From Sphingomonas sp. (GTDB lineage: Bacteria; Pseudomonadota; Alphaproteobacteria; Sphingomonadales; Sphingomonadaceae): 20,552 bases of DNA. The stretch covers positions 1 through 20,552 of the forward strand of contig JAFBAM010000268.1 in NCBI GenBank assembly GCA_019247755.1. Direction: 5' to 3'. Both the position numbers and the translations under genes were made by a program. The notes under the pieces are model-generated. The model made no database searches and was not told the DNA's origin. It saw only the letters and a program-made list of their open reading frames with translations. Shown piece by piece: positions 1 through 7,907 of the stretch; positions within the stretch are counted from its first letter, which is position 1, and every line of letters begins with the position of its first letter.

Positions 1-273
1 GCTTTGGGTCGAAAACGGACATTCTGACGTCGCAAAAAAATCCTGTCCTACAGGCGGCAACATGTGCCTTAAACTGACGAATGCAGGCACCCTTCCTACC
101 GCTCAACCTCGATCCAAAAGTGACGAAGTGGAGGAAGTCGAGGGAGACCCGATTCTTCCACTTTTCCGGCGATGCGTGACTGGCGACGCGGCCACACTGT
201 AAATTGTTACAGCAAGGATCTCCGAAGCCTAACTTCACACAAAATGGCGCCGCACCTTGTGAAAATAGTGAAG
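1..273. other. Left-edge intergenic region, no convincing gene
   Basis: This stretch lies downstream of the amidase and is visibly less GC-rich than the genes around it. One plus-strand frame is open from position 2 to the TAA at 200-202 and contains an ATG at 62 (46 codons) preceded by AGGCGG. Its codons are not GC-rich at third positions like those of the neighbouring genes, and I recognise no protein. On the minus strand an ATG at 22 stays open to the window edge, so a leftward gene could begin here. The clearest element is the inverted repeat at 197-212, listed separately. I see no terminator with a T-run after the amidase. Confidence 0.5.
197..212. promoter_or_regulatory. Perfect inverted repeat, operator-like
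   Basis: The sequence reads CTGTAA, four bases (ATTG), then TTACAG: two perfect 6-base arms in an AT-rich pocket about 60 bases beyond the amidase stop. The size and symmetry fit a binding site for a dimeric repressor or activator controlling a gene to the left. I cannot name the regulator, and chance occurrence is possible. Confidence 0.3.
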
Positions 274-960
274 TTACTGCGGCCTCGGCAGCAACAGGGC
301 GAGCAATTTGGCCCGGCACTCGCCGTCGATGATCCCGTCGATCAGGTCGGGGCGGAAGCGCCGCTGAAAAGCGATCACCGCCTTTTGCGCGTCGGTCACA
401 TCATAACCGAACCGTTCGAGCGCGAGCAGGAAGCCAGCGTCGGTCCAGTATGGGTCGATCAGGTCACGCGTCGGACTGGGCAGCGCGAGGCGCCGCTTCG
501 CCAGCGCATGCCAGGGAAAGAGCTCACCCGGGTCTTCCTTGCGGGCCGGGGCGACGTCGGAATGGCCGACGACATTGCCTCGGCCGATCCCGTGGCGTTC
601 CTTGATGTCGGCGACGAGCGGAATAACCGACGCGATCTGCTCATCGGGAAACGCCCGATAGCCGAACTCGTGGCCTGGATTGACGATCTCGATCCCGACG
701 CTCGCCGAATTGATGTCGCTGATGCCGCGCCAGCGCGACTTTCCCGCGTGCCACGCGCGCTTGGTTTCGTCGACCAATCGGTAGATCGAGCCGTCCTCGT
801 CGACCAGATAGTGCGACGACACCTTGGCCTCAGGCGACGTCAGCCGGTCGAGCGCCCCTTCGCCGTCGGGCATTCCAGTATAGTGGAGGACGATCATCGA
901 AACGGGCAGCTCCCGCTCGTCGAAATTCGGCGACGGCCGTTCGATCAGGTCCAAATCCAC
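274..960 (-). CDS. N-acetylmuramoyl-L-alanine amidase, AmpD/AmiD type
   Basis: This is a zinc amidase (Amidase_2 family) that cuts the bond between muramic acid and the stem peptide, used in peptidoglycan turnover or recycling. From the chosen start it has 228 residues. Visible motifs are RPSPNFDER near the N-terminus, VLHYTGM with the first zinc His, and GHSDVAPARKEDPGELFPW with the second His and the Asp ligand. The last 50 or so residues form a helical peptidoglycan-binding domain (AQKAVIAFQRRFRP). No signal peptide is seen, so it resembles the cytosolic recycling enzymes. The frame stays open upstream to a TTG at 1053 inside cheR. I prefer the GTG at 960 because family members start just before this RPSPN motif, although no good Shine-Dalgarno sequence is visible. 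It starts 31 bases after cheR and is probably the last gene of the chemotaxis operon. Confidence 0.85.
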   Translation of the reverse strand: MDLDLIERPSPNFDERELPVSMIVLHYTGMPDGEGALDRLTSPEAKVSSHYLVDEDGSIYRLVDETKRAWHAGKSRWRGISDINSASVGIEIVNPGHEFGYRAFPDEQIASVIPLVADIKERHGIGRGNVVGHSDVAPARKEDPGELFPWHALAKRRLALPSPTRDLIDPYWTDAGFLLALERFGYDVTDAQKAVIAFQRRFRPDLIDGIIDGECRAKLLALLLPRPQ

Positions 961-991
961 GCGCGCAATGACACAAGGAACGGCTGTGGGG

Positions 992-1864
992 TCAACCCCC
1001 CGATGCTGTCCGCCGGTCGCCCTGGCGCTTCTCGATGTGGCTGCCGTCGCCAAGCAGGCGGTAAAGGCCGCGGACCTTATGATCCGCGCCGAGCTTGCCC
1101 GTCTGGCCGATCACCGTTTCGCCGGCCCCCAACATCAGCCAGCCGTCCTCGGCCATTGCGCCCGCGATCCGCTCGAAGGCGAGCGTCTTCTTCTCGGGGC
1201 TGAGGTAGAGGAGGACATTGCGGCACAGCACGATGTCGAACCCGCCTGGATGCGGCGCGGGCTCGAGCAGATTGTGGACCTGGAAGCGAACCGGCTTGCG
1301 CAGGCCTTCCACCGCCCGCCAGCCGTCGGCGCATTCCTCGAACCACTTGATCATCTGGGTGATACCGAGGCCCCGCTGCACTTCGAATTGGCTGTAGGTG
1401 CCGTTCCGCGCCCGATCGATGCAGCTGGTCGAGACGTCGGTCCCGAGGACGTCGATCGTCCACCCGGCCCATTTCTCCGGCTCCTCGGCGAACAACATCG
1501 CCAGCGAATAGACTTCCTGACCGGTCGAGCAGCCCGCCGACCAGATGCGGATCCGCTTGGACTTGTGGCGGCGCTGGGCAAGCTCGGGCAACGCATGGCG
1601 CTGCAGCACGTCGAACGGTGCACGGTCGCGGAAGAAATAGGTTTCGTTGTTGAGCAGCGCCTCGATCACCTGCTGCGACAAGCCCGGCTCCTTACCCATG
1701 ACGAGGATGGTGATGAGCTCATCCAGCGTCGCAATCCCGCGCTCGCGAAGCAGCGCTGAGAGAGCAGTCTCGATCCGCCAGCGGCGGCTCATTGTCAGTT
1801 GTTGTCCGGTCCTCGCTTCAAGCAGCCCGGCAAGAATTCGGCTGGAGCTATCGCTTATTTGCAC
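992..1864 (-). CDS. cheR: Chemotaxis protein methyltransferase CheR
   Basis: CheR uses S-adenosylmethionine to methylate glutamates on chemoreceptors, which drives adaptation. The 290-residue length is usual. An N-terminal all-helical domain contains NNETYFFRD (72-80), a CheR signature. The SAM-binding motif IWSAGCSTGQEVYSLAM starts at residue 107, and FDIVLCRNVLLYL lies further on. The start is GTG, preceded by GAGGAG, and overlaps the cheB end by 10 bases, so the two are probably translationally coupled. CheB, the opposing demethylase, is directly upstream in the same operon. No TPR extension or other fusion is seen. Identification is secure. Confidence 0.96.
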   Translation of the reverse strand: MQISDSSSRILAGLLEARTGQQLTMSRRWRIETALSALLRERGIATLDELITILVMGKEPGLSQQVIEALLNNETYFFRDRAPFDVLQRHALPELAQRRHKSKRIRIWSAGCSTGQEVYSLAMLFAEEPEKWAGWTIDVLGTDVSTSCIDRARNGTYSQFEVQRGLGITQMIKWFEECADGWRAVEGLRKPVRFQVHNLLEPAPHPGGFDIVLCRNVLLYLSPEKKTLAFERIAGAMAEDGWLMLGAGETVIGQTGKLGADHKVRGLYRLLGDGSHIEKRQGDRRTASGG

Positions 1865-2964
1865 TGCGCGGGCTCCTCGATACGCGAACTGATGCGGCGG
1901 GCGATCTTGTCCGGCGGCAGGACGGCGTAAGCGAGGCCTGCCTCGAGCACTGCGCGGGGCATGCCCCAGACCGCACAGCTTGCCTCGTCCTGGGCAATCA
2001 CCGAGCCGCCGCAGGCAACCAGGCGCGATGCGCCTTCGGCCCCGTCTCTGCCCATTCCGGTGAGGACCACGCCCAGGGCGCCTGCGCCGAACATCGCGCC
2101 AACCGATGCAAACATCGGATCGACGGATGGCATGCAGCCGCTGCTGCTCCTGCCATGCGTAAGCCGAACGATCGGGCCCGACGAAGAAGGCTCCAGCGTC
2201 AGATGCGAATCTCCCGGCGCCACCAGGATGCGATCGGGCGCCACAGACATGCCGTCCTCCGCAACGCAGGCCTCGCGGTGCGCGACACCGCCAAGCTGGC
2301 GCGCGAACACGCTCATGAACGGGATCGGCAGATGCTGGGTCACGAGGATCGGAACGCCGATCATCGGCGGCAGCGCGTGGAACAGTGCACCGAGCGCGTG
2401 AATGCCACCTGTCGAGGCGCCGATCGCCAGTATGTCGATTGGATCGGATGGCATTGCTCGAAGGAGCGTCTGGACGCCGCCTTTCGGCGCTACGGGCGGC
2501 GGTGGATCGACGGTCGCGTAGCCGAGCGCCTTCAACTTGCCGAGCAGGATCTCGGAGAACTTACCATTGAACCGGCCCGCGCCCGGCTTGGGCATGGTAT
2601 CGTGAGCGCCAAGCGCCAGCGCGGCGACGGTCTGTTCGGCGCCATCTTCGGCCAGCGAGGAGACAATCATCACCTTCGCTCCGCCGCCGGCGGCGATGAT
2701 GCGCGGGATCGACTTCAAGCCACCGGCGCCGGGCATTTCAAGATCGAGCACGACGATGTCGACGCCACATTCGCCCAGTGCTTCGATCGCATCCTCGGCG
2801 GTTCCGGCAACGGCAGTGATCTCGAACGCAGGGTCGCTTTCGATCATTCGGGACAAGACTGCCCGGGCGACCGTCGAATCGTCGACGATCATCAGGCGGA
2901 TCCTGCGTGTCTTGTTTCGGGGATCCGGAAAGCGGTCCCGCGATCTGGCGAGCGCCCGCTCCAC
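1855..2964 (-). CDS. cheB: Chemotaxis response regulator methylesterase/deamidase CheB
   Basis: CheB removes receptor methyl groups when phosphorylated by CheA. The order is a receiver domain (about 22-140, phospho-acceptor D74 in VVLDLEMPG), a proline-rich linker (PPPPVAP, near 154-160) and the methylesterase domain. The catalytic triad is visible as S184 in GASTGG, H211 in TQHLP and D307 in GMGRDGA. At 369 residues it is of usual length. The start is GTG with GAGAGGG just upstream, 11 bases after the cheY stop. The receiver begins only about 22 residues in, so the first 20 charged residues are either a short extension or the true start is slightly later. It overlaps cheR by 10 bases. Confidence 0.96.
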   Translation of the reverse strand: MERALARSRDRFPDPRNKTRRIRLMIVDDSTVARAVLSRMIESDPAFEITAVAGTAEDAIEALGECGVDIVVLDLEMPGAGGLKSIPRIIAAGGGAKVMIVSSLAEDGAEQTVAALALGAHDTMPKPGAGRFNGKFSEILLGKLKALGYATVDPPPPVAPKGGVQTLLRAMPSDPIDILAIGASTGGIHALGALFHALPPMIGVPILVTQHLPIPFMSVFARQLGGVAHREACVAEDGMSVAPDRILVAPGDSHLTLEPSSSGPIVRLTHGRSSSGCMPSVDPMFASVGAMFGAGALGVVLTGMGRDGAEGASRLVACGGSVIAQDEASCAVWGMPRAVLEAGLAYAVLPPDKIARRISSRIEEPAQCK

Positions 2965-2975
2965 AGCCGGCCCTC

Positions 2976-3341
2976 TCAGGCGACGCCGACGAGCTGGAGC
3001 TTGATGTGGAGCGTCTCGCGGTCGAACGGCTTCATCACATATTCGTCCGCACCCGCTTCGAGCGCGGCCCGGATGTGAGCCATGTCGTTCTCGGTGGTAC
3101 AGAACACGACCTTCGGCTGGTCGCTATGCCCGCGCTGCCGAAGCAACCGAAGGAATTCCATTCCGCTCATCACCGGCATGTTCCAGTCGAGGAGGACGAC
3201 GTCTGGCATCTTCTGCTCACAGCGAGACAAGGCCTCCTGGCCGTCTCCTGCTTCCTCGACCTCAAAGTCCAAGGTTTCTAGGATGTGCCTAGCGACCTTC
3301 CGGATCACCTTAGAGTCGTCGACGATCAAACAACTTTTCAT
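2976..3341 (-). CDS. cheY: Single-domain chemotaxis response regulator CheY
   Basis: This is a stand-alone receiver of 121 residues, the usual CheY length. The acidic pocket D8-D9, phospho-acceptor D52 (VVLLDWNMPVMSG) and the conserved Lys of YVMKPF are all present, so it should be phosphorylatable by CheA. CheY-P normally binds the flagellar motor switch, but some alphaproteobacterial CheYs act instead as phosphate sinks or in other pathways. Sequence alone does not decide this. It starts with ATG preceded by GGGAAG. A 56-base gap separates it from cheW upstream, large enough for a weak internal promoter, though I see no clear one. Confidence 0.93.
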   Translation of the reverse strand: MKSCLIVDDSKVIRKVARHILETLDFEVEEAGDGQEALSRCEQKMPDVVLLDWNMPVMSGMEFLRLLRQRGHSDQPKVVFCTTENDMAHIRAALEAGADEYVMKPFDRETLHIKLQLVGVA

Positions 3342-3397
3342 GCCTGGCTTCCCACTCCGAACGGCAAACTCATTAAATGCGAAGGGTAACGAAGAGC

Positions 3398-3838
3398 TTA
3401 AGCTGCCACCTTGGCTTCAACGCCGGCAACGAGAGCCGCGACGTCGATCAGAAGCAGCGGACCTTCGTCCGTCTCGACCATTCCCTGCGAAACACGCTCC
3501 CAGCCTTCGCTCATTGCAGCGCGGACCGGCAGCGGCTCCGAGCGGGCTTCAACGACGTCTTCAACGAGGTCGACGATTAGGGCGTAGTGATGTCCGTCGA
3601 GCTCGACGACTGCAGCCTCGCGAATACCGCTCCAGCAGTCGGTGTCGCCAAGCTCCAGCGAGCGCATGCAATCGATAACGGTAAGGACTCGGCTGCGCAG
3701 CGCGGAGAGGCCAGCGACATGTGGAGCCGCGCGGGGCACTGGGATCAGGCTCTCTAGCTCGACGACGGATTCGACTGCCGCGGCCGAGAGCGCGACGCGT
3801 TCACCAGCAATGGTTACGACGAGGAGAAGCTCGTTCAT
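3398..3838 (-). CDS. cheW: Chemotaxis coupling protein CheW
   Basis: CheW is the adaptor linking chemoreceptors to the kinase CheA. The 146 residues form one CheW domain. Typical features are the opening strand LLLVVTIAGERVALS, then VVELESLIPVPRAAPHVAGL (about 25-44), the central RSRVLTVIDC strand, and the closing LLLIDVAAL strand. The ATG overlaps the cheA TGA in an ATGA junction, so kinase and adaptor are probably translated in a fixed ratio. No receiver is fused, so it is not CheV. Confidence 0.92.
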   Translation of the reverse strand: MNELLLVVTIAGERVALSAAAVESVVELESLIPVPRAAPHVAGLSALRSRVLTVIDCMRSLELGDTDCWSGIREAAVVELDGHHYALIVDLVEDVVEARSEPLPVRAAMSEGWERVSQGMVETDEGPLLLIDVAALVAGVEAKVAA

Positions 3839-6171
3839 TTGCGCGCTCCTGCGACGGACTTCAGCGCCATTAGCAGGCCAGCGCGGTCATAGCGGTAGAT
3901 GCTTTGGTCCTTCTTCCCGGCGGGCTCCGGATCGCTCCTGAGGAAGATCGTATGCGCCGCCGCGGCCACTTTCTCGCCCTTTGCTGCGATGGCGAGATCG
4001 GCTTTGTCTTCAGATTCATCGCTAACAACTCGGTAGCCGGCGGCCTCCACGAGTGGACGGAGCATGTTCTGCATCCAGGTGTCATCCCGAGGGATGCGAC
4101 AGATCATTTGCTCGGAAGCTTGCGGCATCGCACCGACATGGTTGGCGAACAGCCAGTGCGCGTCGACCAGCTCTGCCGGCTCGCCACTTATAAGAGAGAC
4201 GCCACTGATTTCTCCCGGCTGGTCGGCGTGAATGATGTCATGTTCGATCGTCGCGAAGTCCACGACTTCGGCGAACGCATAACCGATCTCGTGGCTGCCA
4301 TCGTTGAGACGGAACAGGCGAACCTTGTCGCCCGTGATCTCGCTGGCGGTAGCCCCCGCCAGGGGCAGGATCGATTCACCGAGCTGGACGCGAAGTTGCC
4401 CGGCGGCTTTCTTGATGTTTGAGGTGGCCACTTCCTCGATCCGGTCAACCACGGCGAGACGGAGTGCGCGACGGCCGCCGTCGAGGCTGCGGAAGAGCAG
4501 GACGGGTGTCGCTTTCGAGATTGCGGCGGTTGGGCCTTCGGCAATACGCGCGGTTCGTTCCTGGGCCTCGAGCTTCACGCCGCCGACGGCAGCGATGCCC
4601 GTTGGATCCATCAAAAGGATCGGACTGCCGTCATCCGCCAGCGTAGTTCCGGCATAGAGTCCAGTCGCCATGACGGCCGGTGCCGCCGGCTTTACCACCA
4701 GCTCCTCGTGGTCGTGGATTCGATCGACCGACAGTGCATAAACGTCTCCACCAGACGGGCGAAGAACAATGAGCCTGCGGTTCTGCTCGTCGACCGCGCT
4801 GTCGAGGCCGAGGATGGTAGCTAGCGAGACTTCCGGCACGCGTCTGCCGCGGATGGTCGCGACCCCTGCCCCGCCAAGATGTTCGAGCGTGACGCTCTCG
4901 CCATTTGCGCGGACAATTTCCTCGATCGCCGAGCGCGGGATGGCGAAATGTTGGCCGGCGATGGAGACCGTGAGCGCCGGGATGATCGTCAGCGTCAGCG
5001 GGACGCGCAGGGTCATGCGAGTGCCCTCGCCGATCTTGCTGTCGACCTCGACGATGCCGCCGATGCGCTCGATGTTCGAGCGGACGACGTCCATGCCTAC
5101 GCCGCGACCGGAAATAGCCGTCACCGCCTGTGCGGTTGACAGCCCAGCCTCAAAGATGAGCGCCAGCTGGTCACGATGCGAAAGCTGGGTAGCATCCTCC
5201 TTGGAGATGACGCCGTTGGACAACGCCTTCTCAACGAGCTTCTTGCCGTCGATGCCACGCCCGTCGTCGTGGATGTCGATGAGGATCTGGTTGCCCGACT
5301 GACGCGCCGCGACGGCCAGGACGCCGATCTCACGCTTGCCGGCCTTCAGCCGCTCGGCGGGCTTCTCGATCCCGTGGTCGACCGCATTACGAATGATATG
5401 CGTCAGGGGATCGCGGATCATTTCGATCATCTCGCGATCGAGCTCGACGTCGCCGCCTTCGATATCCACCAGAACCTGCTTGCCGAGCTCGGCGCAGAGG
5501 TCGCGGACCATCCGTGGCAGGCCGACGAACAGGTTTTCGATCCGCTGCATCCGCGTGCGGGTGATGGCATCGCGCATCTCCGCGATGATCGACGAAAGGC
5601 GTTCGAACGCTCCGTCGACTGGAACATCGGATTCGGATTCGCGCAGGCGGCGGGCAAGCTCGTTGCGGGCGAGGACCATGTCGGAAACGGTGCTCATCAC
5701 GCGGTCGAGCAGCTCCACCGACAACCGGATCGTGCGAGGCGCGGACGAGGATTTGATAGTGCCGTCCACGACCGCGGCCGCAACGGGAGCAGCAACGCCC
5801 TCCGCTCCGGGTTCGAGCGCGTGAATCAAGGCCGTGTCGTCTCCACCGGGCATCTCCTCGCCGGCTTCGATGGCCGCGACCATCTCGCTGATGCGGTCGA
5901 TGATCGCGAGGACGGCGCTGACGAGTGCCGGGTCGGCGTGACGGCGGTTGGCCCGGACATCGGCGAGCGCATCCTCGGCCGCGTGGCTGAGCGCTTCCAG
6001 CCGCGGAAAGTCAAAGAAGCCGCAATTGCCCTTCACCGTATGTACGAAGCGGAAAATGCTATCGAGCCGGGCCCGGTCGTCGGGCTGCGCCTCCCACGCG
6101 ACGATTTCCCCGCCAAGGGCTTCGAGCATCTCGCGGCATTCGGCTACGAAATCGGCAATCAGGTCGTCCAC
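3835..6171 (-). CDS. cheA: Chemotaxis histidine kinase CheA with two CheW-like domains and a degenerate receiver-like tail
   Basis: CheA phosphorylates itself and passes phosphate to CheY and CheB. Domains in order: Hpt/P1 with phospho-His H44 (FVHTVKGNCGFFDF); a low-complexity Ala-rich linker (about 120-145) instead of a clear P2; the P3 dimerisation helices (about 147-245); and the ATPase with N-box HIIRNAVDHG (258-267), DDGRGID (302-308) and GRGVGMD (355-361). A P5 CheW-like domain starts about 390 and a second, weaker one about 555. The last 90 residues (689-778) look like a receiver fold lacking the phosphorylation Asp. At 778 residues it is longer than the classic enzyme of about 650. 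The start is GTG, the first start codon after an in-frame TGA 21 bases upstream. The Shine-Dalgarno sequence is poor. It follows chpT by 59 bases and overlaps cheW. Confidence 0.95.
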   Translation of the reverse strand: MDDLIADFVAECREMLEALGGEIVAWEAQPDDRARLDSIFRFVHTVKGNCGFFDFPRLEALSHAAEDALADVRANRRHADPALVSAVLAIIDRISEMVAAIEAGEEMPGGDDTALIHALEPGAEGVAAPVAAAVVDGTIKSSSAPRTIRLSVELLDRVMSTVSDMVLARNELARRLRESESDVPVDGAFERLSSIIAEMRDAITRTRMQRIENLFVGLPRMVRDLCAELGKQVLVDIEGGDVELDREMIEMIRDPLTHIIRNAVDHGIEKPAERLKAGKREIGVLAVAARQSGNQILIDIHDDGRGIDGKKLVEKALSNGVISKEDATQLSHRDQLALIFEAGLSTAQAVTAISGRGVGMDVVRSNIERIGGIVEVDSKIGEGTRMTLRVPLTLTIIPALTVSIAGQHFAIPRSAIEEIVRANGESVTLEHLGGAGVATIRGRRVPEVSLATILGLDSAVDEQNRRLIVLRPSGGDVYALSVDRIHDHEELVVKPAAPAVMATGLYAGTTLADDGSPILLMDPTGIAAVGGVKLEAQERTARIAEGPTAAISKATPVLLFRSLDGGRRALRLAVVDRIEEVATSNIKKAAGQLRVQLGESILPLAGATASEITGDKVRLFRLNDGSHEIGYAFAEVVDFATIEHDIIHADQPGEISGVSLISGEPAELVDAHWLFANHVGAMPQASEQMICRIPRDDTWMQNMLRPLVEAAGYRVVSDESEDKADLAIAAKGEKVAAAAHTIFLRSDPEPAGKKDQSIYRYDRAGLLMALKSVAGARK

Positions 6172-6218
6172 GGCGCGCGATATCCCCCGGCTTCAGGGGT
6201 CGCTTATGCCCAGCAGGA

Positions 6219-6234
6219 GTTAACGCGGCGTTAT
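6219..6234 (-). promoter_or_regulatory. CtrA-like binding box upstream of cheA
   Basis: On the minus strand the sequence is ATAA, seven bases (CGCCGCG), then TTAAC. The CtrA consensus of alphaproteobacteria is TTAA-N7-TTAAC, so this has one mismatch. It ends 47 bases before the cheA GTG and its first half includes the chpT stop codon. CtrA is known to control motility and chemotaxis genes in this class. A one-mismatch site is roughly expected once by chance in a window this size, so position is the main argument. Confidence 0.4.
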
Positions 6235-6869
6235 CCCTGTCTCGGGAGACGAGCACCTATCAAAAGAGTATCAGCCGCAGGGTCGGAAAGCTGAATCGAG
6301 CCACCGACCCCGTCGATTAGGGTATGCGCGAGCCAAGCCCCCGCCGCGCGAGGCTCCAGCTGCCCTCCACCACCGCTTTCGAGCGCCTCACGGAGCGCGG
6401 GATCGAGCAGGATACGCGGGCCCTCAGCACGCACCGCCAGTTCGATCTCTTCACTCTGCAGTTCAGCGCCGACGTCGAGCCGGCCACCGCGAACCAAAGC
6501 ATCGCCGGCCAGCATCGCGAGGTTGAGAAGTAGTTTTACCGCGTCCTTGGGGAGCTTCTCCTCGCTGACTGCCCAGCCAAGCTGGATACGCCGCTCGGCC
6601 CCGAACAGGCCTTCGAGGGCGATTTCCGCTTCGTGCGTGTCAATTTCCTCTCCGAAGCCGCCAGCAGCTCCAAAAGCGAGACGAAAGAACTTCAACTTGT
6701 TGGCGGATGCCCGCGCGCTGTCAGCAAGCAACTCCAAGCACTTTTCGCGCATCTCCGGGTCGGTCTCGTCGGCGAGCAGCTCGATGCCGTTATTGAGAGC
6801 GCCAACGGGAGACATCAGGTCATGACAGAGGCGCGAACAGAGCAGACTGGCAAAATCGACGGGTTTCAT
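6231..6869 (-). CDS. chpT: Histidine phosphotransferase ChpT
   Basis: ChpT carries phosphate from the hybrid kinase CckA to CtrA (and CpdR), which control the cell cycle and motility in alphaproteobacteria. The 212 residues begin with the diagnostic helix FASLLCSRLCHDLMSPVGAL, where H16 is the phospho-His. The rest is a degenerate HATPase-like fold with no nucleotide-binding boxes, as expected. The frame stays open far upstream, opposite rluD, but the ATG at 6869 puts the His helix at the usual distance from the N-terminus. The Shine-Dalgarno sequence is weak. An alternative in-frame ATG at 6944 would add 25 residues that do not look like the family. The gene diverges from rluD and is the first gene of the leftward chemotaxis block. 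Confidence 0.88.
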   Translation of the reverse strand: MKPVDFASLLCSRLCHDLMSPVGALNNGIELLADETDPEMREKCLELLADSARASANKLKFFRLAFGAAGGFGEEIDTHEAEIALEGLFGAERRIQLGWAVSEEKLPKDAVKLLLNLAMLAGDALVRGGRLDVGAELQSEEIELAVRAEGPRILLDPALREALESGGGGQLEPRAAGAWLAHTLIDGVGGSIQLSDPAADTLLIGARLPRQG

Positions 6870-6956
6870 CGCAAGCCGTTGATGGGGCAGAGTTTCACCC
6901 GGCGCAAGCACCCCCACATTGAAGGCAACAGCCGCAATTCCCATATGAGGTGATGG

Positions 6957-7907
6957 ATGGGGGGAATTCAGACGATCGATGTGCGCCTGGACGCCGCCCA
7001 TGCCGGCTGGCGGCTTGACCGCGCACTTGCGGCGGCGGTCCCCACACTGTCGCGGGAACGGATGAAGGCCCTGATCAAGAGTGGCGCAGTCGTATCCGGC
7101 GGCACGGAGATTCGGGATCCCGCGCTCAAGGTGCAGGGCGAAGAAGCCTTGCGGATCGCGGTGCCCGAGCCGAGGCCCGCGCATAACGAGCCGCAGAACA
7201 TCCCGCTCAATATTGTCTTCGAGGACGATCATCTGCTCGTTATCGACAAGCCCGCCGGGCTCGTCGTCCATCCGGCCGCGGGCAATCTCGACGGGACGCT
7301 GGTCAACGCCCTGCTCCACCATTGTGCGGGCAAGCTGTCGGGCATTGGGGGGGTAGCGCGGCCGGGCATCGTGCACCGGATCGACAAAGACACGTCGGGC
7401 CTCCTGGTGGTCGCGAAGACCGACGTCGCCCACGAGGGGCTAGCGAAGCAATTCGCGGCGCATTCGATCGGAAGGCGTTACCTCGCGATCGTCAACGGCG
7501 TTTCCAAGGCAAGCCACGGCACCGTCGATGCGGCGGTGGCGCGCTCATCGGCGAACCGTAAGAAGATCGCGATCGTTGAAAGCGGACGCGGCAAGCGCGC
7601 GATAACGCACTGGAAGCGCCTCGAAATCCTGGAGGACGCAGCGCTCGTCGAATGCCGCCTCGAGACCGGCCGGACCCACCAAGTGCGGGTCCACATGGCT
7701 TCGATCGGCCATCCCCTGGTTGGCGACCCGGTCTATGGCCGCTCGGGTAGGACGCACGGCAAGATATTGAAGGAACTGCAGTTCCAGCGGCAGGCGCTAC
7801 ACGCGGCAGCGCTGGAATTCGTCCATCCGGTGACAAAACGCAGGCTGTCGTTCTCAAGTCCCATGCCGCCGGACATGCAGGAACTGTTCAACGCACTTGG
7901 TGTATAG
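6957..7907 (+). CDS. rluD: Ribosomal large subunit pseudouridine synthase, RluD/RluA family
   Basis: The enzyme converts uridines of 23S rRNA to pseudouridine; RluD itself acts on helix 69. An S4 RNA-binding domain (about 14-75, WRLDRALAAAVPTLSRERM) precedes the catalytic domain, which shows VIDKPAGLVVHPAAG (95-109) and HRIDKDTSG with catalytic D143. ETGRTHQVRVH and HPLVGDPVYG follow. At 316 residues it has the normal RluD length. The start ATG at 6957 is preceded by GAGGTGATGG. It diverges from chpT across 87 bases. The exact target (helix 69 or another site) cannot be fixed from sequence, but the S4 domain and length favour RluD over RluA. rpoH follows on the same strand after 59 bases, an order I recall from other alphaproteobacteria. 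Confidence 0.92.
   Translation: MGGIQTIDVRLDAAHAGWRLDRALAAAVPTLSRERMKALIKSGAVVSGGTEIRDPALKVQGEEALRIAVPEPRPAHNEPQNIPLNIVFEDDHLLVIDKPAGLVVHPAAGNLDGTLVNALLHHCAGKLSGIGGVARPGIVHRIDKDTSGLLVVAKTDVAHEGLAKQFAAHSIGRRYLAIVNGVSKASHGTVDAAVARSSANRKKIAIVESGRGKRAITHWKRLEILEDAALVECRLETGRTHQVRVHMASIGHPLVGDPVYGRSGRTHGKILKELQFQRQALHAAALEFVHPVTKRRLSFSSPMPPDMQELFNALGV

Noticed and set aside
114..170. Imperfect hairpin between AAGTGG and CCACTT downstream of the amidase
   Set aside because: The stem is interrupted and has no T-run on the minus strand, so it cannot be supported as a terminator.
62..202. 46-codon plus-strand reading frame with AGGCGG before its ATG
   Set aside because: The frame is open to the left edge, third-position base use does not match the neighbouring genes, and I recognise no protein. 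Probably noncoding, though it could be the end of a gene entering from the left.
172..3078. Long plus-strand reading frames opposite the amidase, cheR and cheB (up to 428 codons)
   Set aside because: They are antisense shadows typical of GC-rich genes; the minus-strand proteins carry complete catalytic motifs.
5176..6294. 372-codon plus-strand frame opposite cheA
   Set aside because: Antisense to the Hpt and kinase part of CheA, with no recognisable domain.
6870..7433. Upstream extension of the chpT frame on the minus strand
   Set aside because: It lies opposite the rluD coding sequence and encodes nothing like ChpT. The ATG at 6869 gives the normal N-terminus.
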